Source of the DNA: a virus
IMG/VR virus record: IMGVR_UViG_3300046694_000324
Span: 1 to 39,496 of that record
Reading direction: 5' to 3' (one strand)
DNA length: 39,496 nt
Part shown: piece after piece, positions 8,801 to 16,793 of the stretch
How positions within the stretch are numbered: the stretch's first letter is position 1
How the letters are laid out: every line of letters starts with the position of its first letter
Notes under the pieces: generated by a model
What the model was told of the DNA's origin: nothing
Database searches by the model: none
The model's input: only the letters and a program-made list of their open reading frames with translations
Made by a program: the position numbers and the translations under genes

Positions 8801-11570
8801 CTAGGTCGCGTCTCGGGAGGTAGTACTCGAGGTCTGCCATGAAGTTGGTGTCAGCGTCGAGCACGTAGCCGCCGGTAGCAGGGGCGTTGAACGAGCTGTT
8901 CGCGAGCGGCGGGTTGATAGTGGCCGCGGAGCTGTTCGCCACGTTAGCGGTGTTGTACTTCCGTGGACGGAAGTCGACGGAGTTCCGCAGGTCGATGAAC
9001 TGACCCCAGGAAGACGAGAAGTACTGTGGTATCTCAGCGGTCTGTATCGCGTTCACGTTAGCGGTGTTCGCGTCGTCGATCGGGTAAGAGTCAACGCTGA
9101 AGAAGCCCACGCCAGTAGTGGTGTTGGCCGTGAAGAAGTCAAGCTCTACGAGCATCTTCGTAGCCGCAGAGATGCTAGACTTGTAGGCCGTCTTGACTAT
9201 GAGCTTGCCGTGGTCATAGAAGTTGTCCTTCTGACCGTTGTCGTAAGTGAACCATGACGAGCGCTCGGGATTGGTGTTCGCGTAGGTGGTGCCGACGTAG
9301 ACGTTGCGGACCTTGGCCACGTCTACCACGCCGAGGTCCCACGGGCCTGACGTGCCGCCCACGTTGTTCGAGCAGTCTATCTTTACGAAAGTGCTCTTGT
9401 TGATCTGCTTGCCGGTCGCGACGGCCTGGCTGCGCAGGACTGGGTACTGTGCGTACACCGTGCCGCCCGAGGTGAGGTTCCCGGCGCCAAGGTCCAAGTT
9501 AGTGTCGACGGTGAACTGCGTGTTCGACAGCACAGTGATAGAGCCGCCGAAGTCCGCCAGGTTGACCACGTGGCCCCCCATGTAGTACTTGCGAAACGCT
9601 GCCGCGGTGTTAGCGGCGAGCGCGATCGGGCTGGCGATCCTCATAGAAGTGTTGTTAGAGACCAGAGTCACCAGCTTGAGCTGGAAAGAAGGGGTGTTGT
9701 CGGTCTGGATCATGACGGTGTCACCCACTACGAACTGCGTGGTGAAAGACGTGCCGGTACCGGTGACGACGTTCGTGGTGTTCGCGTAGGAGAGAGTACC
9801 GGTCAAGTTGGCTGTGCCGGTAGAAGCCGCCGTGATGATGTTGAAGTTGCTAGCGAGCGTGCTGGAGAGCACGCCGACAGAAGCGTTGAGTCGCTCCTGG
9901 CCGCCGTTCGCCGGGGAGTTTGTCGTGAAAGTCACGACACCGTTGGACGCCATGGTGGCGGAAGCGATGTCGCGGAACACGAAGCTGGTCTCGTTGCCCC
10001 CTAGGGAGTTACGGAGTCTCTTGACCGCGTCGACGCCGAACGGGAACACGAGGGAAGTAGACGCCGCGCTCTGGATGACGGCCGTGTTAGAAGTCAAGAC
10101 CACGTCGGCCTTGGCTCCCGAGAACTGTGCCCCGTATATCGACTTGACGTCGTTCGCGAAGCTCTTCCCGGAGTTCATTCGTACGTTGAAGAGGTAGAAG
10201 CGATACTGTCCGAGTGGCGAGCCCTTGACGCCCGAGTCGTACTGCAGACCCAGCACGTTGGCCAGCCCGACTGCGTTGCCGGCAGGTCCGGCAGACGAGT
10301 CTTCGTTCTGAGTTATCGACAGCTGCGCGGCGTCGTAGAGAGTGACTTCCGACAGGTGGTCGTAGTCGAAAGAGCCGACGAGCTCGTTGACCAGGACGTA
10401 GTTTCCGTAGTTGCCCGTGACGATCTGGTTCAGGGCCTGCCTCACCGAGGTCGCCTTGTTGGCCACCAGGTTGAAGGCGTTCAGCTTCTCGATGCGGTAC
10501 CCCTTGACGTACATGATGCCGGTCGAGATGTTGTACTGGAACTGCTGGGTGTTGGCAGCGTACGCAGACGTGTCGATGGTGAACGGCTTTACCGTGTAGT
10601 CACCCGACTCCTCGTTGGTCCTGGACGCCAGGACGTCGAGGATCTGGTTGAGTCCAGACTGCTCGTTGTTGGTCTGCGTCGGCGAGTCGGAGTCAAACTC
10701 TACTATCGCGAAGAAGCTGGTGCTGTTCGCGGTGTCGGACTTCGGCTTGGATACGAGAGAAGCAGTGAGCTGGAGCCGGTCTGCGCCCGGCGCGTTGTAG
10801 TTCGGGAAGCCCGCTGCGTTCGACAGTATCGAGGGGTCCTGCGTAGACGTGACCACGTTCTCGGCCGTGTTGAAGCCCACTACGTAGTTGTTCACCGACG
10901 TGTCGTGGTCGCGCACCGGGATGGTGTGCTCGTTCACGTTGATGAAGAACCCCTTCTGGAACACTATGCCGTCGCTGACCTGGACGCCGTAAGCGGTGCC
11001 GGTAGCGTTAGCCGTGCCGTTAGAAGTGATGATGTCGATGGTGTCGACCAGGTTGTTCGCGAGCAGCGCTCCGAACTTGTTCTGGTTGGCGTTGTACACG
11101 TAGAGCTTCTCACCGGACTGGAAAGAAGTGACGTCGTTGTTGGAGCCGTCAGTGCCCGTGTAGATGTAGTTGACGTAGAAGCGGTTGGTCTCGGGGTACG
11201 TCAGCTCGAAGCCCGACTTGGTCGTAGACACCGCTGCGCGGACGCCGCTGTTCGAGACGAGCAGGTAGTTCGTCGGTATGTCGAGTATAGACAGCTGCGT
11301 GTTGGAGTCGAACTGGTTCTCTACGTAGACGACCGGGTAGTTGGGGATGTAGGTGATGGCGCACCGGTCTACGATGGAGCCGTCTTTGAACATGTACGAA
11401 CCGAAGCGCGCGACCTGTTCCTGCAGGATGCTCTGCAGCTGGGTGAGCTCACGGGCCTGCACTGCCACCGTAGGCTTGAACAGTATACGGTGGTAGTTCT
11501 TGGTGTCGGCGCTCTCGAAGTCGTCAAACCAGGGAGAGACGTTGAAGTCCGTGTCGAGTCTTGATGTCAC
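5820..11570 (-). CDS. Giant DUF4815-type baseplate/tail protein (1916 aa)
   Basis: Structural protein of the baseplate periphery or fibre base, in the slot where T4 has gp9-gp10-gp11. The N-terminus has the DUF4815 signature: DTDFNVSPWFDDF, YHRILFKPTVAVQARELTQL and LQEQVARFGSYMFKDGSIVD (residues about 6-70). The middle is low-complexity and rich in N, T, S and V, typical of beta-structured fibre proteins, with a dense Ser/Thr tract around residues 1150-1400. Near residue 1450 is a glycine-rich link (WFGGGGGRDGDPIAQSF), followed by a carbohydrate/beta-sandwich-like part (about 1465-1600). It starts with an ATGA overlap with the gp8-like gene. At three times the size of T4 gp10 it probably combines several roles. 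Function is inferred from position and domain only. Confidence 0.85.
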   Translation of the reverse strand: MTSRLDTDFNVSPWFDDFESADTKNYHRILFKPTVAVQARELTQLQSILQEQVARFGSYMFKDGSIVDRCAITYIPNYPVVYVENQFDSNTQLSILDIPTNYLLVSNSGVRAAVSTTKSGFELTYPETNRFYVNYIYTGTDGSNNDVTSFQSGEKLYVYNANQNKFGALLANNLVDTIDIITSNGTANATGTAYGVQVSDGIVFQKGFFINVNEHTIPVRDHDTSVNNYVVGFNTAENVVTSTQDPSILSNAAGFPNYNAPGADRLQLTASLVSKPKSDTANSTSFFAIVEFDSDSPTQTNNEQSGLNQILDVLASRTNEESGDYTVKPFTIDTSAYAANTQQFQYNISTGIMYVKGYRIEKLNAFNLVANKATSVRQALNQIVTGNYGNYVLVNELVGSFDYDHLSEVTLYDAAQLSITQNEDSSAGPAGNAVGLANVLGLQYDSGVKGSPLGQYRFYLFNVRMNSGKSFANDVKSIYGAQFSGAKADVVLTSNTAVIQSAASTSLVFPFGVDAVKRLRNSLGGNETSFVFRDIASATMASNGVVTFTTNSPANGGQERLNASVGVLSSTLASNFNIITAASTGTANLTGTLSYANTTNVVTGTGTSFTTQFVVGDTVMIQTDNTPSFQLKLVTLVSNNTSMRIASPIALAANTAAAFRKYYMGGHVVNLADFGGSITVLSNTQFTVDTNLDLGAGNLTSGGTVYAQYPVLRSQAVATGKQINKSTFVKIDCSNNVGGTSGPWDLGVVDVAKVRNVYVGTTYANTNPERSSWFTYDNGQKDNFYDHGKLIVKTAYKSSISAATKMLVELDFFTANTTTGVGFFSVDSYPIDDANTANVNAIQTAEIPQYFSSSWGQFIDLRNSVDFRPRKYNTANVANSSAATINPPLANSSFNAPATGGYVLDADTNFMADLEYYLPRRDLVVINKLGEITSRVGEPNEYPIAPINEDDTAVIAESYITPYPSLSSGEAVQFNRSDLEINVDIKTNRVYTEKDIGTLDTRITRLEYYAALSLLEQKAQTTSITDSNGLDRFKNGIFADSFDNSDNGKTSDIEYSIAIDSLKGVARPNFVQHNIDFAYRADLSSSVTKTGHLITAPYTHELFVDQRYATNTRNATGAYWAWNGKLNLYPTYDYFTQEIDSGATLNVTQDLTTSVSTGTTYGDWRTVASSTSANSTSSSTTTTAEQVITTTTAQTVANTISTGKYVTAVTENTYVRSREVAFIATGMKPNTTMHVFFDNKAVDAYCAPATPSGLSNFETGSENKILNRTGNYGAPIKSDSSGNVYGMFKIPDSTFLNGDRELIVTNVTDLVVQAGSILTEATALYTASSISVTTGSTTLTTLTTEINSTSSIQTRSSTQTTTITPAVPNRQSQWFGGGGGRDGDPIAQSFTAFVPSNVSGMFVTKVGVYFSSKDAALGCSVYIVETSVGLPDSSRFLGRAYLTSAEINTSTDATAETQFTFVNPVYLENGKDYAFMVKPDGNSPEYNLWISEIGNYDVITGEQVYSNPYSGMLFVSANMTSWTANQTEDMKFRLYRANFTTGTGTAVFTNEDDEFLTVGGITSANSSLDVEVGDYIVKVVGGVRVTNTANVNYAAGRVQTINEAVDFVQIDSSNGNLEPGDVIEFHRSANSVAASFNANTLVANTTIVSTDDASYNAIVPRFAAITPALTSLTYRFNGTNSSYQVDANTVTLSPEVETELLDYTRIVASKSNEVDSMASAKSAKFTVSMTTSNIYVSPVIDLRRKAGLMIENVINNDATNEYTRYGAAVTKYVSKNVVLDDAVGNAEDALVYIGAYRPAGTDVQVYVKVLGSDDGEAFDDKLWTRMPMTSGSSKLYSSPIDVTDYREFQYGMPTSVTASVGSKTTAYLNNGVVQYARSDGALIVGYKTFCFKVVLLSDNSAKVPRLADFRAIALQV

Positions 11571-13063
11571 TGGTTCTCGCTCAAGTTCGTAAGGATGAAG
11601 CCGATGTCTTCTACCGACGTGTTAGACCTCGCTATCGGGGCCGCCACGTCATAGAAGAGGAGCTCACCGCTGTAAGCATTGATCTGTGGACTATTTATAG
11701 CCGTGATAGTGGCAGAGGTCTGAGAATTGCTCGTCAGGATCGACTCACCGTTCGCGAACGCGCCAGTGTAGGCTGTCCCGACTATGTACGTAGAGTTCGC
11801 GCTGGCCAGTATGGCGACGGCCCCGGAAGTCTGTCCCGTGATGAGCTCTCCCGGCACTGGGGTGGACACTGACGAGACGGTAGACACGTTCATGCGTATG
11901 GTCGCGTCGAACGTGATGCCCGTGAACGCCGCGCCGTTGGCGACCTTCGGGTTCTTGAGCACGCCGTACTTCCTGAACGCCAGGCTGGAGCTGATCGAGC
12001 CGTTCTCGTCGCCGTTCACGCTCGACACGACTATGAACTTGTCAGCGCCCAGCTCCGAGACCCCGTCGTAGCCGTGGCCCGTGACCGGAGATATGATGGC
12101 CCGGAGGTCAGCGTCAGCGCCTACCGTGTTGGCGTACACCGCCGCCGTAGTGTAGTTGTTGCCGGGCGCAGTGACGTGCACGGCAGTGATCGACTTGGTG
12201 GTGGTGTTGACTACGCAGTAGGCCTTCGCGCCGCGACCGTTGCCGTTGATTACGATCTCGGGGTAGATGACGTAGTTCGTGGTGAAGTCGAGCGTCAAGT
12301 TCGAGGAGAGGACGACGTAGATGCCTGACGTGTTCGCGAAGTGTTTCGCGACCCTCGCATAGGCCCCGTCGCCGGTCCCGGCGTTCACGTAGAACATGAG
12401 GCCCGTGTAGAAGCTGTCTACGCCCGAGTTGTCGTTAGACAGCCGGAAGAGCGTGCCGTTGTTCGCAGAGCTCTGCAGGTTGCCGGTCGCGAACCTGTTG
12501 AAGGTGGACCCGCCTGAAGTCACGGTGATGGTGTCTACTGTCCCGTGCACCGCCGCTGAAGACACCGTGGTGTTAGAGTCTACCGGTATCAGTGACGAAG
12601 AGCTGAACCGACCCATAGACGACGAGGACACCGAGAACATGTACTTCCACTTGTACCCGTCGCTAAGCTCGAAGGTGTCAGTGGTCTTGGAGATAGGCTC
12701 TTCGGTCGACGGCGCGCCGTAGTTGTTGTTCAGGCACTTGAAGACGTCGTCGTTCCCGTTGATGACGTAGAACGCCTTTGAGAACAGGTCGGGGTCGTCA
12801 TCGTCGTACTGGTCATAGACCGTGCCGATGGTCCAGGTGTTCCGTGACACGAGGAAAGAAGTGTCGAGCGAGTCGATCTTCTTGCCGAGTATGAGCTCTT
12901 GCCGGAAGGTGAACTCTCCCTGGTCGTAAGTGCTGTTGAACGCGTCGGGTGAAGACTCGTCGGTCCACGGTGTGTACTTGGCCATGACCCCGTAGTAGTA
13001 GTTGGCGGGGTTGCCGAGGTCAGACTCGAAGAGTGAGCATATGGTCTGGAACACGTTTGGCAC
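11567..13063 (-). CDS. 8: Baseplate wedge protein gp8-like
   Basis: Wedge subunit linking gp7 and gp6 around the hub. 498 residues (T4 gp8 is 334). The N-terminal half carries YYYGVMAKYTPW, NTWTIGTVYDQYDDDDPDLF, YVINGNDDVFKCLNN and TTDTFELSDGYKWKYMFSVS. The last matches the T4 gp8 segment GDGYVWEYLFEIP and is the strongest link. The C-terminal 200 residues are beta-rich and longer than in T4. It sits between the gp7-like and DUF4815 genes, with ATGA coupling to the latter. Assignment from motif plus T4 order gp6-gp7-gp8. Confidence 0.82.
   Translation of the reverse strand: MPNVFQTICSLFESDLGNPANYYYGVMAKYTPWTDESSPDAFNSTYDQGEFTFRQELILGKKIDSLDTSFLVSRNTWTIGTVYDQYDDDDPDLFSKAFYVINGNDDVFKCLNNNYGAPSTEEPISKTTDTFELSDGYKWKYMFSVSSSSMGRFSSSSLIPVDSNTTVSSAAVHGTVDTITVTSGGSTFNRFATGNLQSSANNGTLFRLSNDNSGVDSFYTGLMFYVNAGTGDGAYARVAKHFANTSGIYVVLSSNLTLDFTTNYVIYPEIVINGNGRGAKAYCVVNTTTKSITAVHVTAPGNNYTTAAVYANTVGADADLRAIISPVTGHGYDGVSELGADKFIVVSSVNGDENGSISSSLAFRKYGVLKNPKVANGAAFTGITFDATIRMNVSTVSSVSTPVPGELITGQTSGAVAILASANSTYIVGTAYTGAFANGESILTSNSQTSATITAINSPQINAYSGELLFYDVAAPIARSNTSVEDIGFILTNLSENQ
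11692..11699 (-). promoter_or_regulatory. Late promoter TATAAATA (DUF4815 gene)
   Basis: Exact late octamer (CTATAAATAG) on the minus strand within the 3' part of the gp8-like gene, about 120 bases upstream of the start of the 1916-residue gene. It is likely a booster promoter for the long downstream structural run. Confidence 0.6.
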
Positions 13064-13066
13064 GCG

Positions 13067-14602
13067 TCAGTTCTCCGTGACTAGTCGGACCTTGCCGAAC
13101 ATCTTGTTTCCTGAGGGGTGCACAGTGGCCTTGAGCACGTCGTAGTACTCGTTGATCTTCTTGCGGAGGATCAGCTCGTAGGAGTACTCCTGGTAGTAGT
13201 CGTCGTCTTGCAGGTATTTATCGTTGTCTACGAAGCTGGACGTGTCCCTCCAGTACCCCTCTACTTTACCGACCGCGCCGAGTACCAGCGTCGCGTTGAT
13301 GACGTGCAGGGAGTTAGTCGTCGAAGTCAGGGTGACGTCTACCAGGCCGTTGTTAGACCTGTAGCCTATGCCCGAAGACACTACAGTCACGTACGAGGGC
13401 ACGCCGTTCCCGTAGAAGGCTGACGACGTGATGACCGCGTCGTTGCCCCAGAAGTTACCGTTCCCGTCTGGTATGTGCAGAGACACCGTAGAAGGCTCGA
13501 CGACTCTCACGTTGACGTTGCCGTCGTAGTTTACGCCGGGGTTGGTAGTAGCTATCTGCGAGATAGTACCGACCGTGACTTCGTGCATGCCGAGAGACGG
13601 GTAGATGACCGAAGAGAGGTTAGCCGTCGCCATGGGAGAGACGTCTCCCACTCCGTACGAGTAGGCGTTCGCGCCCACCAAGACAGAGAGGTACGGGTAG
13701 ACGAGTGAGTTAGACGTGGAGACGACCGAGGTGTTAGACAGGGCTATGATGGCCATCGCCGCGCCGGTGCCCGTAGTGTTGCTCCCGGGAGTTATGGTTA
13801 TCGTGGAGTTGGTGGTGTACCCGAAGCCGCCGTTGGCTATCGCGAAGTTGATGATGCCTACGCCGCTGTTGTTGGCCGCAGAGACCATCCCCTCGAAGTA
13901 CCTGCCGTCTACGGGAGAAGTTATGGACACTTCTTCTCCGACCACGAAGCCCGGAGTGGAAGAATTGATGACGACGTGGTCTACCGAGCCCAGTATGACC
14001 GGCTCTGCTATGTCGATGCCCTCGAACGTTATGGCCTCTCCTGGCAGGAACGTCCCAGATATGTTTGAGACGAACAGGAGGTCGAACAGCCTGCCGTCGA
14101 ACGCCCGTCTCTCGTAGTTCTCTACAATCGCCTTCGCGCGGGACGTCCTGCCCGTGATGTTCTTGCTCTCGAAGAGGTAGTTGGTGTCGATCTTTGACAC
14201 CTCGAAGTACCTTGGCTCGAACCACTCAGAGTTGTCGGGCTTGAAGATGTCCACCGCCGGGACGTAGTACTCTATCTCGGTGTTGAACAGCAGGCGGAAG
14301 ACAAGCCTCACGCCCTCGATGCTGCCCTTAGAATTGTAGAGGTCGAGGACGTGCTTCTGGAGCAGCCTCTTGTCTCCGAGGATCTGCTTGGGTACCCCGG
14401 ACATGTACTTGTTACGGAAGTGTTCGAGCATGTCGTCGGGCGTGGTGTCGACGTCACGGTATTCCAGAAGCTTCCTGGTCTTGGACCGGGTCTCTTCCCA
14501 CTCGTAGTACGCCTTCACGAACTGTACGAAGTTCGCGCCTTCCTGCTTGTAGAAGTCAGGAAACTGGTGCCTTACGAAGTTAGAGACGTACTCGGCGTTC
14601 AT
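13067..14602 (-). CDS. 7: Baseplate wedge protein gp7-like
   Basis: Wedge scaffold protein. 511 residues, about half of T4 gp7 (1032). Residues about 20-115 (FVQFVKAYYEWEETRSKTRK, then LRN-like HFRNKYMSGVP, LDLYNSKGSIEGVRLVFRLLF and NTEIEYYVP) match the C-terminal quarter of T4 gp7 (FCEAYIQYLSDGYG, FYSTKGIEASYKFLFKVLYN, EEVEIE). The large N-terminal beta-propeller-like region of T4 is absent. The remainder is beta-rich, ending with ILRKKINEYYDVLKATVHPS. It overlaps gp6 by ATGA. Confidence 0.82.
   Translation of the reverse strand: MNAEYVSNFVRHQFPDFYKQEGANFVQFVKAYYEWEETRSKTRKLLEYRDVDTTPDDMLEHFRNKYMSGVPKQILGDKRLLQKHVLDLYNSKGSIEGVRLVFRLLFNTEIEYYVPAVDIFKPDNSEWFEPRYFEVSKIDTNYLFESKNITGRTSRAKAIVENYERRAFDGRLFDLLFVSNISGTFLPGEAITFEGIDIAEPVILGSVDHVVINSSTPGFVVGEEVSITSPVDGRYFEGMVSAANNSGVGIINFAIANGGFGYTTNSTITITPGSNTTGTGAAMAIIALSNTSVVSTSNSLVYPYLSVLVGANAYSYGVGDVSPMATANLSSVIYPSLGMHEVTVGTISQIATTNPGVNYDGNVNVRVVEPSTVSLHIPDGNGNFWGNDAVITSSAFYGNGVPSYVTVVSSGIGYRSNNGLVDVTLTSTTNSLHVINATLVLGAVGKVEGYWRDTSSFVDNDKYLQDDDYYQEYSYELILRKKINEYYDVLKATVHPSGNKMFGKVRLVTEN
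13215..13222 (-). promoter_or_regulatory. Late promoter GATAAATA (gp8)
   Basis: Minus-strand GATAAATAC near the 3' end of the gp7-like gene, about 150 bases upstream of the gp8-like start. The same GATAAATA form appears in the paired promoters at 25364 and 25404 and at 27160. Confidence 0.5.
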
Positions 14603-16392
14603 TCGGCCACCATCGTCACGGTGACGTCAGAGGTGTCGAGTATGAGGAACCTGTTCTCTGAGACGTTGACGTCTTTCTCGGCCGGCGACGCGTACAGGGA
14701 TATGTAGCTGCTGTACGAAGAGACGTTCAGCGCCAGGTCTACAGAGCCCGTGTCGTAGTTGACTCTGCCGACGTTAGAGTTGAGCACGTTCTTGGTGCCG
14801 TTGTTAGCGACCACCTTGAGGACTCCCAGCCCGTTGTCTTCCACCTTGGCAGAGTACGATATCCCGTTGACCACGTACGAGAACACCGAGGAGGTTATCG
14901 TCGGGGGTATCGCCCTGTCGAGCTCTGCGGTCGCGTTGTAGTTGAGCAGGGCGGAACCGAACGAGAACTTGAGGCTCTGTACGCTGCCGGTAGCGGGTCC
15001 CCACCTCTTGATGATAGACAGCTTCGTGTCGTTCGATACGACCGCGGGGTCCACGTCGTCGATAGCCGCCACGAACTTGGAGTAGTGCATGTCCGAGTCG
15101 AAGTCAACGAGGTTGTCTTCACCGAAAGTAGATACCGCGTCTATGACGGCCGACCTGAGCTGCTCGAGGGGCATCGACAGCTTGGACGCGTCGTAGGACA
15201 CTGTAGAAGTGACCTTGACGTAGAAGTACTCCGGGTCCACCACGAAGGCCTCGGTGGTGATCGACTTGCCCTTGAGGTAGTTGACTATCTTCCTCTTGAC
15301 GTTGTCAGATATGATGCCCTCGGTGCCGTACGGCTTGACGAAGATGGCCACTCGACCGTACTGCGGTGGGGAGAGGAGCTCTCCCCCGTAGGCCCTGACG
15401 GACTGCGCGATCGGGAACTTCTCGCGCACCAGGTTCTCGAAGTCCGAGTCGATGACCGCCCGCTCTTGGGTGGTGAAGTGTCTGGGAGCGTGGAACTTGA
15501 TCGACTCGACCGTCTCTCGCTCTGCGCCGCCCGAAGCGCCCTCGTCGGAGACTACAGAACTGACCCGGTAGCCCTGGACGGCGACGGTCGGAGTGAACGC
15601 CGACATGGAGTTGCCGTCTTCACCGTCGGTCGACACGTAAGAGACGTTGACTATGTTGCCGTTCGAGAGTGCCCGGCCGATGACTCCGTTACCGAAGACC
15701 AGCTCGTACTTGTCGTCGCTGTATCCCTGGACGAAGAAGACGTTAGACTGCGAAGTCAGCCCGTACACGTCGAGAGAACGCGTCCATGCCGTCGCGGTGT
15801 TGTCCGTGTTAGAGTTGACCACCGAGACGCCTATGGTGTCGACGTCGACTGTGTTAGACTGCAGCACGTACCTCACGATAGAGTTAGCGGTGTACGCCTC
15901 GCGGACCACCACGCCCTGGAAGATCTCGACGTTCGACGCCGAGTAGTTTCCGAAAGAGTCAGGCTGGATAACTATGGAAGTGTTCGTGACGAACTGGTAC
16001 GTCTTAGAGTTGTTGTTCGCGTCGAAGCCCGCGGAAGTGAACGCGTAGTACTTGGGCACGGTGACGCTTGCCGGAGAGTCCCCCTCTGTGTCGACCGTCA
16101 CAGTCACGGTCGTGCGCGCGGCGGACCTCGACCTCGGCGTGTAGTTCAGCTCCTTGGAGTGAGACACTACGGAGTCTTTCATCACGGCGGTGTCGAGGAA
16201 CATCTCTGAGCCGACCATGTTCTCGTAGTAGGCGCCGAGCGTGGTGTTGAGCGCCAGCACGTCGAGCAGCACCGCGAAGTTAGAGCCCTCGAAGTCGTAG
16301 TCCTGGAACTGGGCCTGAGACTTCAGGTACGCCTTGAGGCTCTCTCGGTAGTTGAGGAAGTCAAGCTCGGAAGTCGGTATGAACTGAGTCAT
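14599..16392 (-). CDS. 6: Baseplate wedge protein gp6
   Basis: Core wedge protein forming the inner baseplate ring. 597 residues (T4 gp6 is 660), baseplate J-like family. The N-terminus PTSELDFLNYRESLKAYLKS followed by QFQDYDFEGSNFAVLLDVLA and LGAYYENMVGSEMFLDTAV is characteristic. Later motifs include FTTQERAVIDSDFENLVREKF, RAYGGELL and GRVAIFVKP, as in gp6/gpJ proteins. Four-base ATGA-type overlaps on both sides (gp25, gp7) imply strict co-translation. Confidence 0.95.
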   Translation of the reverse strand: MTQFIPTSELDFLNYRESLKAYLKSQAQFQDYDFEGSNFAVLLDVLALNTTLGAYYENMVGSEMFLDTAVMKDSVVSHSKELNYTPRSRSAARTTVTVTVDTEGDSPASVTVPKYYAFTSAGFDANNNSKTYQFVTNTSIVIQPDSFGNYSASNVEIFQGVVVREAYTANSIVRYVLQSNTVDVDTIGVSVVNSNTDNTATAWTRSLDVYGLTSQSNVFFVQGYSDDKYELVFGNGVIGRALSNGNIVNVSYVSTDGEDGNSMSAFTPTVAVQGYRVSSVVSDEGASGGAERETVESIKFHAPRHFTTQERAVIDSDFENLVREKFPIAQSVRAYGGELLSPPQYGRVAIFVKPYGTEGIISDNVKRKIVNYLKGKSITTEAFVVDPEYFYVKVTSTVSYDASKLSMPLEQLRSAVIDAVSTFGEDNLVDFDSDMHYSKFVAAIDDVDPAVVSNDTKLSIIKRWGPATGSVQSLKFSFGSALLNYNATAELDRAIPPTITSSVFSYVVNGISYSAKVEDNGLGVLKVVANNGTKNVLNSNVGRVNYDTGSVDLALNVSSYSSYISLYASPAEKDVNVSENRFLILDTSDVTVTMVAE

Positions 16393-16793
16393 CGTACCCG
16401 TTCTAGAATCGCGGTGAAAGTTATGGGGTCTATCCTATTTATTACCCGGAACGTGATGGTCGCACTGTAGGAGTTCTGGTCCGGCTGCACCTGGACGTTA
16501 ACGTCTACCAGTTCTGCGCGGGGCTCGTAAGTCTGGATGCACCTCACTATCGCAGACCTTATGAGCGTGGCGGTGACGGGGCTCACCAGCTCGAAGAGGT
16601 ATTTCTTTAGCCCGGCTCCTATTCCTGGACGGAGCCTCCTCTCGTAAGGGCCGGTGAACAGCAGGTTCTTGATCGACTGCTTCACGGCCTCCTCGTCTCG
16701 GGCCAGCACGAGGTCCCGCTTCACGGGGTGCGTCCTGAAGTCGTCACGGAAGTCTGAGTACTTGTTGTTGTCTTTCTTGGTCTCTAGCGGCAT
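16389..16793 (-). CDS. 25: Baseplate wedge protein gp25
   Basis: Inner wedge protein that triggers sheath assembly; gp25/lysozyme-like fold family, not expected to be catalytic. 134 residues (T4 gp25 is 132). Hallmarks are LLFTGPYERRLRPGIGAGLK (about 44-63) and the EPR core motif in YEPRAELVDVNV (about 91-102). It lies between the unknown 736-residue gene (one-base overlap) and gp6. Confidence 0.95.
   Translation of the reverse strand: MPLETKKDNNKYSDFRDDFRTHPVKRDLVLARDEEAVKQSIKNLLFTGPYERRLRPGIGAGLKKYLFELVSPVTATLIRSAIVRCIQTYEPRAELVDVNVQVQPDQNSYSATITFRVINRIDPITFTAILERVR
16436..16443 (-). promoter_or_regulatory. Late promoter variant AATAAATA (gp6)
   Basis: Minus-strand GTAATAAATAGG in the 3' end of gp25, about 45 bases upstream of gp6. 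One mismatch to TATAAATA; position suits a booster promoter for the wedge genes. Confidence 0.4.

Noticed and set aside
10356-11564. Long plus-strand ORF (402 codons), with others such as 15085-16209 and 4741-5613
   Set aside because: These lie wholly opposite strongly supported minus-strand structural genes, have Val/Arg/Asp-biased composition typical of antisense GC-rich DNA, and show no motifs.
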